Positions 37,801 through 49,800 of a stretch of 64,000 bases of DNA are shown in pieces. Within the stretch, counting starts at the first letter, position 1, and the number at the start of each line of letters is the position of its first letter. Source of the DNA: Ostrinia nubilalis. Taxonomy: Eukaryota > Arthropoda > Insecta > Lepidoptera > Crambidae. A program made the translations under genes and the position numbers. Under the pieces are notes generated by a model that searched no databases, was not told the DNA's origin, and saw only the letters and a program-made list of their open reading frames with translations. The stretch spans positions 12,415,001 through 12,479,000 of the forward strand of contig NC_087093.1 of NCBI RefSeq assembly GCF_963855985.1. The letters are read 5' to 3'.

Positions 37801-40800
37801 ATCAATTGACGAAAAAATACAAATTATGGTAGATTGATGTGCCAGCAACTCTAAATAAATTCTAAAATAATAATCCTTGCTTGCTTATGAACCAAATAGT
37901 ATGAATTCATGGATAAAATAAATATTTTTTTCCGATGCGCAATAAAATTCGCCCGCTGTGTCCTGAAGAAAAAATTTTTTTCACCTACTTTTTGCGAAAA
38001 AATTACCATACAATGTTATATTTTTATAATCCTGATAAATGTAGCTTTCAGGTCATATTTTTTTTATTAGATTATCTCCAGTGATTTAAAAGTAAACGAC
38101 GTTTATTTAAAAAAAAACTTTTTGGTTTTAGTGAATTTTACTCAATATTTCTAATTTTTGGTATGAAAAGGCAAAAAGTTTGTTCTAGAAATGAATTCGC
38201 CATCCTTTAATTATCCGAAAATGATACCACACTTGCCCTAATACCCATAGTTTTGAAGATATGGGCCTTAAAGTGAAGCGCGGCGGAAGGAAACTTGCCC
38301 CCCCTCCCCCTGCTATCACAGGGGGGGCTCCCGATGTCTACCGACGGAAATCCACTCAGGAGCACCCAAAGAACCACTGTTGCAAAACTGAGCCTTCTAT
38401 ACCAAAGTGGAGGGGTCTCCATACAAATCATTGCACTAAATTCCCTACTATACTATCAATACTGAATTATTAGTTGTCATTCTTGCTATTTGAAGTTTCA
38501 GAATCGTTTGAATATATCAGGGCCTCTGACCAGTGTCAGTTACGAATGACAGATGATAATTTGGGAGTAGCTTCACGTGCGATTTTGCGGGCTTATTATG
38601 GCCTAATACAGTATTTGAATATTCCAGCTCATCTATCCTTTGGGGCTTTCACTTGAGAATAAATACATCGTAACTGAGGACTCACTTCTGAGAATATAAT
38701 TTCGTCACTTGAGATTGAGCCTTGCTATGTCCTCTCTACGCGTGTTGCAAAAGTTCATTGATGGTATACTCGTTCGATCCAGCAAGCGATAGGTTGTTGA
38801 TTTACGTTCGTTCCACCTAAGACAGTCGACTCTTTCATGTTTATCGTCACTTACCTACTTGAGATTGAGCCTAGCTTAGTCTTCACTTCGTTTAGGTGTA
38901 TACACGCCTTTAGGGCACGCCCACCCAGTCGCGGAGGATGTTGTACTGTTCCTCGTCTATCTCTTCGGAGCTTTCACTTGAGATATCGTAACTTACTTAT
39001 GATGGAGCCTGGCTATGTCCTCCCTCTGATTAGTTGAGTCGCACGCCTTTAAAGCATGCCCAGTCTCCCCTAATTGTACTGTTCTTCTTCGTCTAACTCT
39101 CTGGGGCTTGAGCTCCTGAGATATCATTACAAACTCTCGGAGGTTTTCGCTTTTAAGATATCGTCACTTACTTGAGCTGGAGCCTGGCTATGTCCTCCCT
39201 ATGTGCGTTTTGCTAGAAATCGTTTAGTGTATACTCGTTGAGTCGGGCACGCCTTTAGCCCTAAAGGCGTCCCGGAGGATATACTGTTCCTCGTCTATCT
39301 GTTAGGGACTCTCACTTGAGGATATACCGTCACTTACTTGAGACTGACCCTAGCTATTTCTTCCCTATAATAGTGCGTTTTGCTAGAAATCGTTTAGTGT
39401 GTACTCGTTGAGTCGGGCACGCCTCTAGGGCACGCCCACTCGCGGAGGATGCTGTACTGTTCGTCGCCTGTCTCTTGGGGACTCTCACTTGAGGATATAC
39501 CGTCACTTACTTAAGATGGACCTGAGATATCGTCACTTACTTGGGATTGAGCCTGGCTATGTCCTCCCTCTGCGCATGAGGCTAGAAATCGCTGAGCGCA
39601 AACTCATTGGATCCAGTAGGGAAAAGGTCGTAGCTTCAAGTCTCACCTAGACAGTCGATTCATTCAAGTCATGTTTAATGCGTCACTTACTTGAGATGGA
39701 GCCTGGTTATGTCCTCCCTATGTGCGTTTTGCTAGATATCGTTTAGACTTTAGTGTATACTCGTTAAGTCGGGCACGCCCTTAGTGCACGCCCAGTCTCG
39801 CCTAATTGTACTTTCTTCGTCTAACTTTCGGGGGCTTTCACTTGAGAATACATCGTCACTTACTTAAGTTTGAGCCTAGCTATGTCACTCTAAGAACAAT
39901 CAATTCGTGTTTATTGCGTCACTCACTTGAGGATATACCGTCACTTACTTAAGATTGACCCGAGATATCGTAACTTACTTGAGCTGGAGCCGGGCTATGT
40001 CCTCCCTCCGCGCGTGCGCCAGCAGGTCGCCGAGCGTGTACTCGTGCGCCGCGAGCGCGCGCGCCGCCGAGTCGGGCACGCCTCTAGGGCACGCCCACTC
40101 GCGGAGGATGCTGTACTGTTCCTCGCCTGTCTCTTGGGGGCTCTCACTTGAGGATATACCGTCACTTACTTGAGTGAGACTGAGCCTAGTTAAGTCCTCC
40201 CTCTTTTCAGTTGTATACTCATTAAGTCGGACGCCTTTAAGACACGCCTAGTCTCGGATAATTGTACTGTTCTTCGTCTAACTCTCGGGGGCTTTCGCTC
40301 CTGAGATATCATTACTTACTAACTCTTGGGGCTTTCGCTTCTGAGTTATAGTTACTTACTTGAGATTGAGTCTGGATATGTCCTACCTCTGTTTAAGTGT
40401 ATACTCGTTGAGTCGGGCACGCCTTTATGGCATGCCCAGTCTCGGATAATTTTACTGTTCTTCGTCTAACTCTCGGGGGCTTTCGCTCCTGAGAAATCGT
40501 CCCTTACTCGAGATTGCGCCTAGCTACAAGTATATCCTCCCTCTGCACGCATTACTAGAGATAGCAGAGTGTATACTCGTTGGATCCCGCAAACGAAAGT
40601 CCGTAGATTTAAGTCCCATTTAGGTCCTAGAAAGTCGTTTCTCTCAAGTTATATTTAATGCGCCACTTACTTGAACTCGAGCATGGCTATGTCTCACTTG
40701 AGGATACACCGTCACTTACTTAAGATGGACCTGAGATATCGCCACTTACTTGAGCTGGAGCCGGGCTATGTCCTCCCTCCGCGCGTGCGCCAGCAGGTCG

Positions 40801-43800
40801 CCGAGCGTGTACTCGTGCGCCGCGAGCGCGCGCGCCGCCGAGTCGGGCACGCCTCTAGGGCACGCCCACTCGCGGAGGATGCTGTACTGTTCCTCGCCTG
40901 TCTCTTGGGGGCTCTCACTTGAGGATATACCGTCACTTACTTAAGATGGACCTGAGATATCGCCACTTACTTGAGCTGGAGCCGGGCTATGTCCTCCCTC
41001 CGCGCGTGCGCCAGCAGGTCGCCGAGCGTGTACTCGTGCGCCGCGAGCGCGCGCGCCGCCGAGTCGGGCACGCCTCTAGGGCACGCCCACTCGCGGAGGA
41101 TGCTGTACTGTTCCTCGTCTGTCTCTTGACGGCTCTCACTTGAGGATATACCGTCACTTACTTAAGATGGACCCTAGCTATGTCCTTCCTCTGATTAGTT
41201 GAGTCGCCCGCCTTTAGGGCACGCCCAGTCTCGGACAAATGTACTTTCTTCGTCTGACTCTCGGGAGCTTTCGTTCCAAGATGTCATTACTAAGTTTACT
41301 AACTTTCGGGGGCTCTCTCTACTGACTACTGACACATCGTCACTTACTTGAGCTGGAGCCGGGCTATGTCCTCACTATGTGAGTTTGGCTAGAAATCGTT
41401 TAGTATATACCCGTTGAGTCGGGCACGCCTTAATGGTGCGTCCACACTGGGCGAACGGGCTCGCGCGACACGCTGGTCATCCTGCTCACCCTGCTCTTGA
41501 GTGAGCAGGATGTCGAGTTTGCCGCGCGAGCCCGTTCGCCCAGTGTGGACGCACCATTAGCCCTAAAGGCGTCCCGGAGGATGTTGTACTGCTCTTCACC
41601 TGTCTCTTGGAGACTCTCACTTGAGGATATACCGTCACTTACTTAAGATGGACCTGGGATATCGCCACTTACTTGAGCTGGAGCCGGGCGATGTCCTCCC
41701 TCCGCGCGTGCGCCAGCAGGTCGCCGAGCGTGTACTCGTGCGCCGCGAGCGCGCGCGCCGCCGAGTCGGGCACGCCTCTAGGGCACGCCCACTCGCGGAG
41801 GATGCTGTACTGTTCCTCGTCTGTCTCTTGGGGGCTCTCACTTGAGGATATACCGTCACTTACTTAAGATGGACCTGAGATATCGCCACTTACTTGAGCT
41901 GGAGCCGGGCTATGTCCTCCCTCTGCGCGTGATGCTAGAAATAGCCAAACTCGTTGGATCCAGTAAGCGAAAGGTCGTAGCTTCAAGTTTCACCTAGACA
42001 GTCGATTCATCCAAGTCATGTTTAATGCGTCACTTACTTAAGTTTGAGCCTAGATATGTCCTCCCTATACAGTGCGTTTTGCTAGAAATCGTTTAGTATA
42101 TACTCGTTGTGTCGGGCACGCCTTTAGGGCACGCCCAGTCTCGCCTAATTGTACTTTCTTCGTCTAACTCTCGGGGGCTTTCACTTGAGAATACATCGTC
42201 ACTTACTTAAGTTTGAGCCTAGCTATGTCACTCTAAGAACAATCAATTCGTGTTTATTGCGTCACTCACTTGAGGATATACCGTCACTTACTTAAGATGG
42301 ACCTGAGATATCGCCACTTACTTGAGCTGGAGCCGGGCTATGTCCTCCCTCCGCGCGTGCGCCAGCAGGTCGCCGAGCGTGTACTCGTGCGCCGCGAGCG
42401 CGCGCGCCGCCGAGTCGGGCACGCCTCTAGGGCACGCCCACTCGCGGAGGATGCTGTACTGTTCCTCGTCTGTCTCTTGGGCTCACTTGAGGATATACCG
42501 TCACTTACTTAAGATGGACCCTAGCTATGTCCTTCCTCTGATTAGTTGAGTCGCACGCCTTTAGGGCACGCCCAGTCTCGGACAAATGTACTTTCTTCGT
42601 CTGATTCTCGGGAGCTTTCATTTCAAGATGTCATTACTAACTTTCGGGGGCTCTCTCTACTGACTACTGACACATCGTCACTTACTTGAGCTGGAGCCTG
42701 GTTATGTCCTCCTTATGTGAGTTTGGCTAGAAATCGTTTAGTGTATACTCGTTGAGTCGGGCACGCCTTTAGCCCTAAAGGCGTCCCGGAGGATGTTCTT
42801 CGTCTATCTGTTAGGGACTCTCACTTGAGGATATACCGTCACTTACTTAAGATTGACCTGAGATACCGTCACTTACTTGAGCTGGAGCCGGGCTATGTCC
42901 TCCCTCCGCGCGTGCGCCAGCAGGTCGCCGAGCGTGTACTCGTGCGCCGCGAGCGCGCGCGCCGCCGAGTCGGGCACGCCTCTAGGGCACGCCCACTCGC
43001 GGAGGATGCTGTACTGTTCCTCGCCTGTCTCTTGGGGACTTACTTGAGGATATACCGTCACTTACTTAAGATGGACCCTAGCTATGTCCTTCCTCTGATT
43101 AGTTGAGTCGCACGCCTTTAGGGCACGCCCAGTCTCGGACAAATGTACTTTCTTCGTCTGACTCTCGGGAGCTTTCGTTCCAAGATGTCATTACTAAGTT
43201 TACTAACTTTCGGGGGCTCTCTCTACTGACTACTGACACATCGTCACTTACTTGAGCTGGAGCCGGGCTATGTCCTCACTATGTGAGTTTGGCTAGAAAT
43301 CGTTTAGTATATACCCGTTGAGTCGGGCACGCCTTAATGGTGCGTCCACACTGGGCGAACGGGCTCGCGCGACACGCTGGTCATCCTGCTCACCCTGCTC
43401 TTGAGTGAGCAGGATGTCGAGTTTGCCGCGCGAGCCCGTTCGCCCAGTGTGGACGCACCATTAGCCCTAAAGGCGTCCCGGAGGATGTTGTACTGCTCTT
43501 CACCTGTCTCTTGGAGACTCTCACTTGAGGATATACCGTCACTTACTTAAGATGGACCTGGGATATCGCCACTTACTTGAGCTGGAGCCGGGCGATGTCC
43601 TCCCTCCGCGCGTGCGCCAGCAGGTCGCCGAGCGTGTACTCGTGCGCCGCGAGCGCGCGCGCCGCCGAGTCGGGCACGCCTCTAGGGCACGCCCACTCGC
43701 GGAGGATGCTGTACTGTTCCTCGTCTCTCTTGGGGACTTACTTGAGGATATACCGTCACTTACTTGAGATTGACCTGAGATATCGTCACTTACTTGAGCT

Positions 43801-46800
43801 GGAGCCGGGCTATGTCCTCCCTCCGCGCGTGCGCCAGCAGGTCGCCGAGCGTGTACTCGTGCGCCGCGAGCGCGCGCGCCGCCGAGTCGGGCACGCCTCT
43901 AGGGCACGCCCACTCGCGGAGGATGCTGTACTGTTCCTCGTGTCTCTTGGGGACTCTCACTTGAGGATATACCGTCACTTACTTGAGATTGACCTGAGAT
44001 ATCGTCACTTACTTGAGCTGGAGCCGGGCTATGTCCTCCCTCCGCGCGTGCGCCAGCAGGTCGCCGAGCGTGTACTCGTGCGCCGCGAGCGCGCGCGCCG
44101 CCGAGTCGGGCACGCCTCTAGGGCACGCCCACTCGCGGAGGATGCTGTACTGTTCCTCGTGTCTCTTGGGGACTCTCACTTGAGGATATACCGTCACTTA
44201 CTTGAGTAAGACTGAGCCTAATTAAGTCCTCCCTTTTTAGTTGTATACTCATTAAGTCGGACGCCTAGATTTAAGGCACGCCTAGTCTCGAATCATTGTA
44301 CTGTTCTTCGTCTAACTCTCGGGGGCTTTCGCCCCTGAGATATCATTACGTACTAACTCTTGGGGCTTTCGCTTCTGAGTTATAGTTGAGATGGAGCCTA
44401 GCTATGTCCTCCCTCTGTTTAGGTGTATATTCTCGTTAAGTCGAGGACGCCTTTATGGCACGCCCACTCGCGGAGGATGCTGTACTGTTCCTCGCCTGTC
44501 TCTTGGGATCTCTCACTTGAGGATATACCGTCACTTACTTAAGATGGACCTGAGATACCGCCACTTACTTGAGCTGGAGCCGGGCTATGTCCTCTCTCAG
44601 CGCATGATACTAGAAATCGCTGAGCGCAAACTCGTTGGATCCAGTAAGCAAAAGTTCGTAGCTTCAAGTCACACCTAGACAGTCGATTCCTTCAAGTCAT
44701 TTTTAATGTGTCACTTACTTAAGATTGAGCCTAATATCCTCCCTATGTGCGTTTTGCTAGATATCGTTTAGTGAACTTTAGTGTATACTCGTTGAGACGG
44801 GTACGCCTTTAGGGCACACCCAGTCTCGCCTAATTGTACTTTCTTCGTCTAACTCTCGGGGGCTTTCACTTGAGAATACATCGTCACTTACTTAAGTTTG
44901 AGCCCAGCTATGTCACTCTAAGAACAATCAATTCGTGTTTATTGCGTCACTCACTTGAGGATATACCGTCACTTACTTAAGATTGACCTGAGATATCGCC
45001 ACTTACTTGAGCTGGAGCCGGGCTATGTCCTCCCTCCGCGCGTGCGCCAGCAGGTCGCCGAGCGTGTACTCGTGCGCCGCGAGCGCGCGCGCCGCCGAGT
45101 CGGGCACGCCTCTAGGGCACGCCCACTCGCGGAGGATGCTGTACTGTTCCTCGTGTCTCTTGGGGGCTCTCACTTGAGGATATACCGTCACTTACTTAAG
45201 ATGGAGCCTAGCTATGAACTCGTTGAGTCTGGCACGCCCAGACTCGGATAATGAGGGCTATCGTATTTATACTTAACAGTTGGCACCCCTGGCGATTGAC
45301 AGGACCTTACTCTACAGTGGCGCCATCTTGATGAGTGCAAATGCGATAGTCCTCCTACCACTTTAGCGCTCACAAGTTGGCGCCACTGTCTTCGCTACTA
45401 GCAAGTGACAGGACCTTACTCTACAGTGGCGCTAACTGGTGAGCGCTAAAACGATAGCCCTCATTGTACTGTTCTTCGTCTAACTCTCGGGGGCTTTCGC
45501 TCCTGAGAAATCGTCCCTTACTCGAGATTGCGCCTAGCTACAAGTATATCCTCCCTCTGCACGCATTACTAGAGATAGCCGAGTGTATACTCGTTGGATC
45601 CCGCAAACGAAAGTCCGTAGATTCAAGTCCCATTTAGGTCCTAGAAAGTCGTTTCTCTCAAGTTATATTTAATGCGCCACTTACTTGAACTCGAGCCTGG
45701 CTATGTCTCACTTGAGGATACACCGTCACTTACTTAAGATGGACCTGAGATACCGTCACTTACTTGAGCTGGAGCCGGGCTATGTCCTCCCTCCGCGCGT
45801 GCGCCAGCAGGTCGCCGAGCGTGTACTCGTGCGCCGCGAGCGCGCGCGCCGCCGAGTCGGGCACGCCTCTAGGGCACGCCCACTCGCGGAGGATGCTGTA
45901 CTGTTCCTCGTCTGTCTCTTAGGGACCCTCACTTAATGATATACCGTCACTTACTTAAGATTGACCTGATATATAGTCACTTACTTGAGCTGGAGCCGGG
46001 CTATGTCTTCCCTGTCTCGCCTTAAGCCCTAAAGGCGTCCCGGAGGATGTTGTACTGCTCTTCGCCTGTCTCTTGGGGGCTTTCACTTGAGGATATACCG
46101 TCACTTACTTAAGATGGACCTGAGATATCGCCACTTACTTGAGCTGGAGCCGGGCTATGTCCTCCCTCCGCGCGTGCGCCAGCAGGTCGCCGAGCGTGTA
46201 CTCGTGCGCCGCGAGCGCGCGCGCCGCCGAGTCGGGCACGCCTCTAGGGCACGCCCACTCGCGGAGGATGCTGTACTGTTCCTCGTCTATCTCTGCAGGA
46301 CTTTCACTCCTGAGAATAAAGAGTAAGTTATTGTAAATCGCTTACTTGGACGATTTAATGTAATCTAGAACGTCTTGCTAAGGTCCGGAAAACTTTATCC
46401 GAAGTTTCAATTGTTGCCATCTCTCTCACACAAAGCGAGATGAGCGACGGTGACAGATAGACCCGAAACTACTCACATAAACAGCGTTTCCGAGTAGGGC
46501 TGCTGCGCTGGACTAAATATTCGATATAGAATAGAATAGAATACATTTATTCAGCATTAACATTTATGTGCATACATGTACAGAGGTTAAAGGATATGTA
46601 TTTGCTTTTCGAGCAAGAAAAACTGTCATTTCGTATTCATCCCCAAAAATTGGAAAATGACAAGTTCACCATTTTCATTTCTTCATTTATTGCCCCACAA
46701 ACGAGACACAGAAAAATAGGTCATAACTATGTGCTGCACATAAGTACGAATCGTCATTCCTGTTCTTTGTCTATGATTTTATCAAATTAATAACTTTTAT

Positions 46801-49800
46801 TAGACTGGAATATGTTTACCTCGGCCTCCTGTCCACGAGATCTCGCATAACTTGAGTCTGCATTCGCTGCTCTTCAAGTATTTGTCTAAGCAACGCCTGG
46901 TACTGCTGATAGCTGTCTATCAGCTCTTGGTGTAACCTGAAACAACATACACGTAAGTATTGCTAGTAGCTTTCTCCCTGTGAGTGGTGATCTATCTCAT
47001 TTTTGTCGACAAAGTTTATTTGTAGTTAAGTAGTTTCGAGGTAGAGTTTAATAGCACCACTCTCACTCGTCTCGTAAGGTTTAGGCGCAAAATTTCAAAA
47101 GCACAATAACTCAAAAAACCTAAACTAACCTAACTACGAGAAATACAATATTTGATTAACTCAGCGGTTAAACTAATCAACAAAATTAAAACAGGATAAA
47201 AATAAGTATCATAAATTAATAAGATTTTTATGGATTTGACATTTTGCGCTTTTGACATTATGCGCCTAAAACGTCTCATAAATGTCGTAAGAGGCGACTA
47301 AGGGACTAATCTGTGAACATAAGGCCTCTCCAACTAGTCAGATCAGTGTGGGGAGTATCCATATTCCTCTGGTAATGGCCCTGCAGTAGAAACGAGATTT
47401 CCTGGTGATGATTAATCTTGCCTTCTCATTTGGATTAGGGATGTTATGGATATGCAGTTTCGGTTATGTATATGCAGTTTCGGTTATGAATAAGGTAACG
47501 GATATAGGAATAATATTATACCGGTTTCGGTTACGGATATTTTTTTATTTCGGATATCCGAAAGTTTCGGTTATGGTTACGGATATCCATAACATCCCTG
47601 ATTTTCATCACTTACTTGTGGTTTTCCTGGCGGAGCTGGTGCAGCTGGTGGTCACTGGAGTTGGCGGTGGACACGGCTGAAGGAGTGGCCACGTCGGCCG
47701 CCGCGCAGCCGCTGTTGGCGCCGCGAGACTCCTGCCGCCAGTTGGCGCCGGCTCTAGCTACTCACTTGTGGTTGTCCTGGCGGAGCTGGTGCAGCTGGTG
47801 GTCCCTGGAGTTGGCGGTGGACACGGCTGAAGGAGTGGCCACGTCGGCCGCCGCGCAGCCGCTGTTGGCGCCGCGAGACTCCTGCCGCCAGTTGGCGCCG
47901 GCTCTAGCTACTCACTTGTGGTTCTCCTGGCGGAGCTGGTGCAGCTGGTGGTCCCTGGAGTTGGCGGTGGACACGGCTGAAGGAGTGGCCACGTCGGCCG
48001 CCGCGCAGCCGCTGTTGGCGCCGCGAGACTCCTGCCGCCAGTTGGCGCCGGCTCTAGCTACTCACTTGTGGTTCTCCTGGCGGAGCTGGTGCAGCTGGTG
48101 GTCCCTGGAGTTGGCGGTGGACACGGCTGAAGGAGTGGCCACGTCGGCCGCCGCGCAGCCGCTGTTGGCGCCTTGACTCCTGCCGCCAGTTGGCGCCGGC
48201 TCTAGCTACTCACTTGTGGTTCTCCTGGCGGAGCTGGTGCAGCTGGTGGTCCCTGGAGTTGGCGGTGGACACGGCTGAAGGAGTGGCCACGTCGGCCGCC
48301 GCGCAGCCGCTGTTGGCGCCTTGACTCCTGCCGCCAGTTGGCGCCGGCTCTAGCTACTCACTTGTGGTTCTCCTGGCGGAGCTGGTGCAGCTGGTGGTCC
48401 CTGGAGTTGGCGGTGGACACGGCTGAAGGAGTGGCCACGTCGGCCGCCGCGCAGCCGCTGTTGGCGCCGCGAGACTCCTGCCGCCAGTTGGCGCCGGCTC
48501 TAGCTACTCACTTGTGGTTCTCCTGGCGGAGCTGGTGCAGCTGGTGGTCCCTGGAGTTGGCGGTGGACACGGCTGAAGGAGTGGCCACGTCGGCCGCCGC
48601 GCAGCCGCTGTTGGCGCCGCGAGACTCCTGCCGCCAGTTGGCGCCGGCTCTAGCTACTCACTTGTGGTTCTCCTGGCGGAGCTGGTGCAGCTGGTGGTCC
48701 CTGGAGTTGGCGGTGGACACGGCTGAAGGAGTGGCCACGTCGGCCGCCGCGCAGCCGCTGTTGGCGCCTTGACTCCTGCCGCCAGTTGGCGCCGGCTCTA
48801 GCTACTCACTTGTGGTTCTCCTGGCGGAGCTGGTGCAGCTGGTGGTCCCTGGAGTTGGCGGTGGACACGGCTGAAGGAGTGGCCACGTCGGCCGCCGCGC
48901 AGCCGCTGTTGGCGCCGCGAGACTCCTGCCGCCAGTTGGCGCCGGCTCTAGCTACTCACTTGTGGTTCTCCTGGCGGAGCTGGTGCAGCTGGTGGTCCCT
49001 GGAGTTGGCGGTGGACACGGCTGAAGGAGTGGCCACGTCGGCCGCCGCGCAGCCGCTGTTGGCGCCGCGAGACTCCTGCCGCCAGTTGGCGCCGGCTCTA
49101 GCTACTCACTTGTGGTTCTCCTGGCGGAGCTGGTGCAGCTGGTGGTCCCTGGAGTTGGCGGTGGACACGGCTGAAGGAGTGGCCACGTCGGCCGCCGCGC
49201 AGCCGCTGTTGGCGCCGCGAGACTCCTGCCGCCAGTTGGCGCCGGCTCTAGCTACTCACTTGTGGTTCTCCTGGCGGAGCTGGTGCAGCTGGTGGTCCCT
49301 GGAGTTGGCGGTGGACACGGCTGAAGGAGTGGCCACGTCGGCCGCCGCGCAGCCGCTGTTGGCGCCGCGAGACTCCTGCCGCCAGTTGGCGCCGGCTCTA
49401 GCTACTCACTTGTGGTTCTCCTGGCGGAGCTGGTGCAGCTGGTGGTCCCTGGAGTTGGCGGTGGACACGGCTGAAGGAGTGGCCACGTCGGCCGCCGCGC
49501 AGCCGCTGTTGGCGCCGCGAGACTCCTGCCGCCAGTTGGCGCCGGCTCTAGCTACTCACTTGTGGTTCTCCTGGCGGAGCTGGTGCAGCTGGTGGTCCCT
49601 GGAGTTGGCGGTGGACACGGCTGAAGGAGTGGCCACGTCGGCCGCCGCGCAGCCGCTGTTGGCGCCGCGAGACTCCTGCCGCCAGTTGGCGCCGGCTCTA
49701 GCTACTCACTTGTGGTTCTCCTGGCGGAGCTGGTGCAGCTGGTGGTCCCTGGAGTTGGCGGTGGACACGGCTGAAGGAGTGGCCACGTCGGCCGCCGCGC

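Larger units (their letters stand above)
38640..46309 (-). repeat. SAM-exon array: 12 near-identical copies plus relics
   Basis: Exon-like copies: 39979-40146, 40750-40917, 40971-41138, 41673-41840, 42322-42485, 42877-43042, 43577-43740, 43794-43959, 44013-44178, 45007-45172, 45764-45931 and 46139-46309. The SAM core codes for the same peptide in all 12 (I saw only a synonymous change, ATA GCC/ATC GCC region). All keep the gtaagt donor. The first four listed are 168 nt with an in-phase AG (cctcaag); others have 2-4 nt indels at the 5' edge, and 45764-45931 has an in-frame TAA. Where copies are adjacent they are separated by only about 53 bp. Between them are many decayed, AT-shifted relics. 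Larger blocks are also duplicated: 41160-41870 with 43080-43770, and 40470-40710 with 45480-45725. Confidence 0.95.

Noticed and set aside
39927..46326. Plus-strand frames with [20 protein letters not shown] repeated
   Set aside because: Antisense reading of the GC-rich SAM exon copies. They have no independent support and are broken in the decayed copies.
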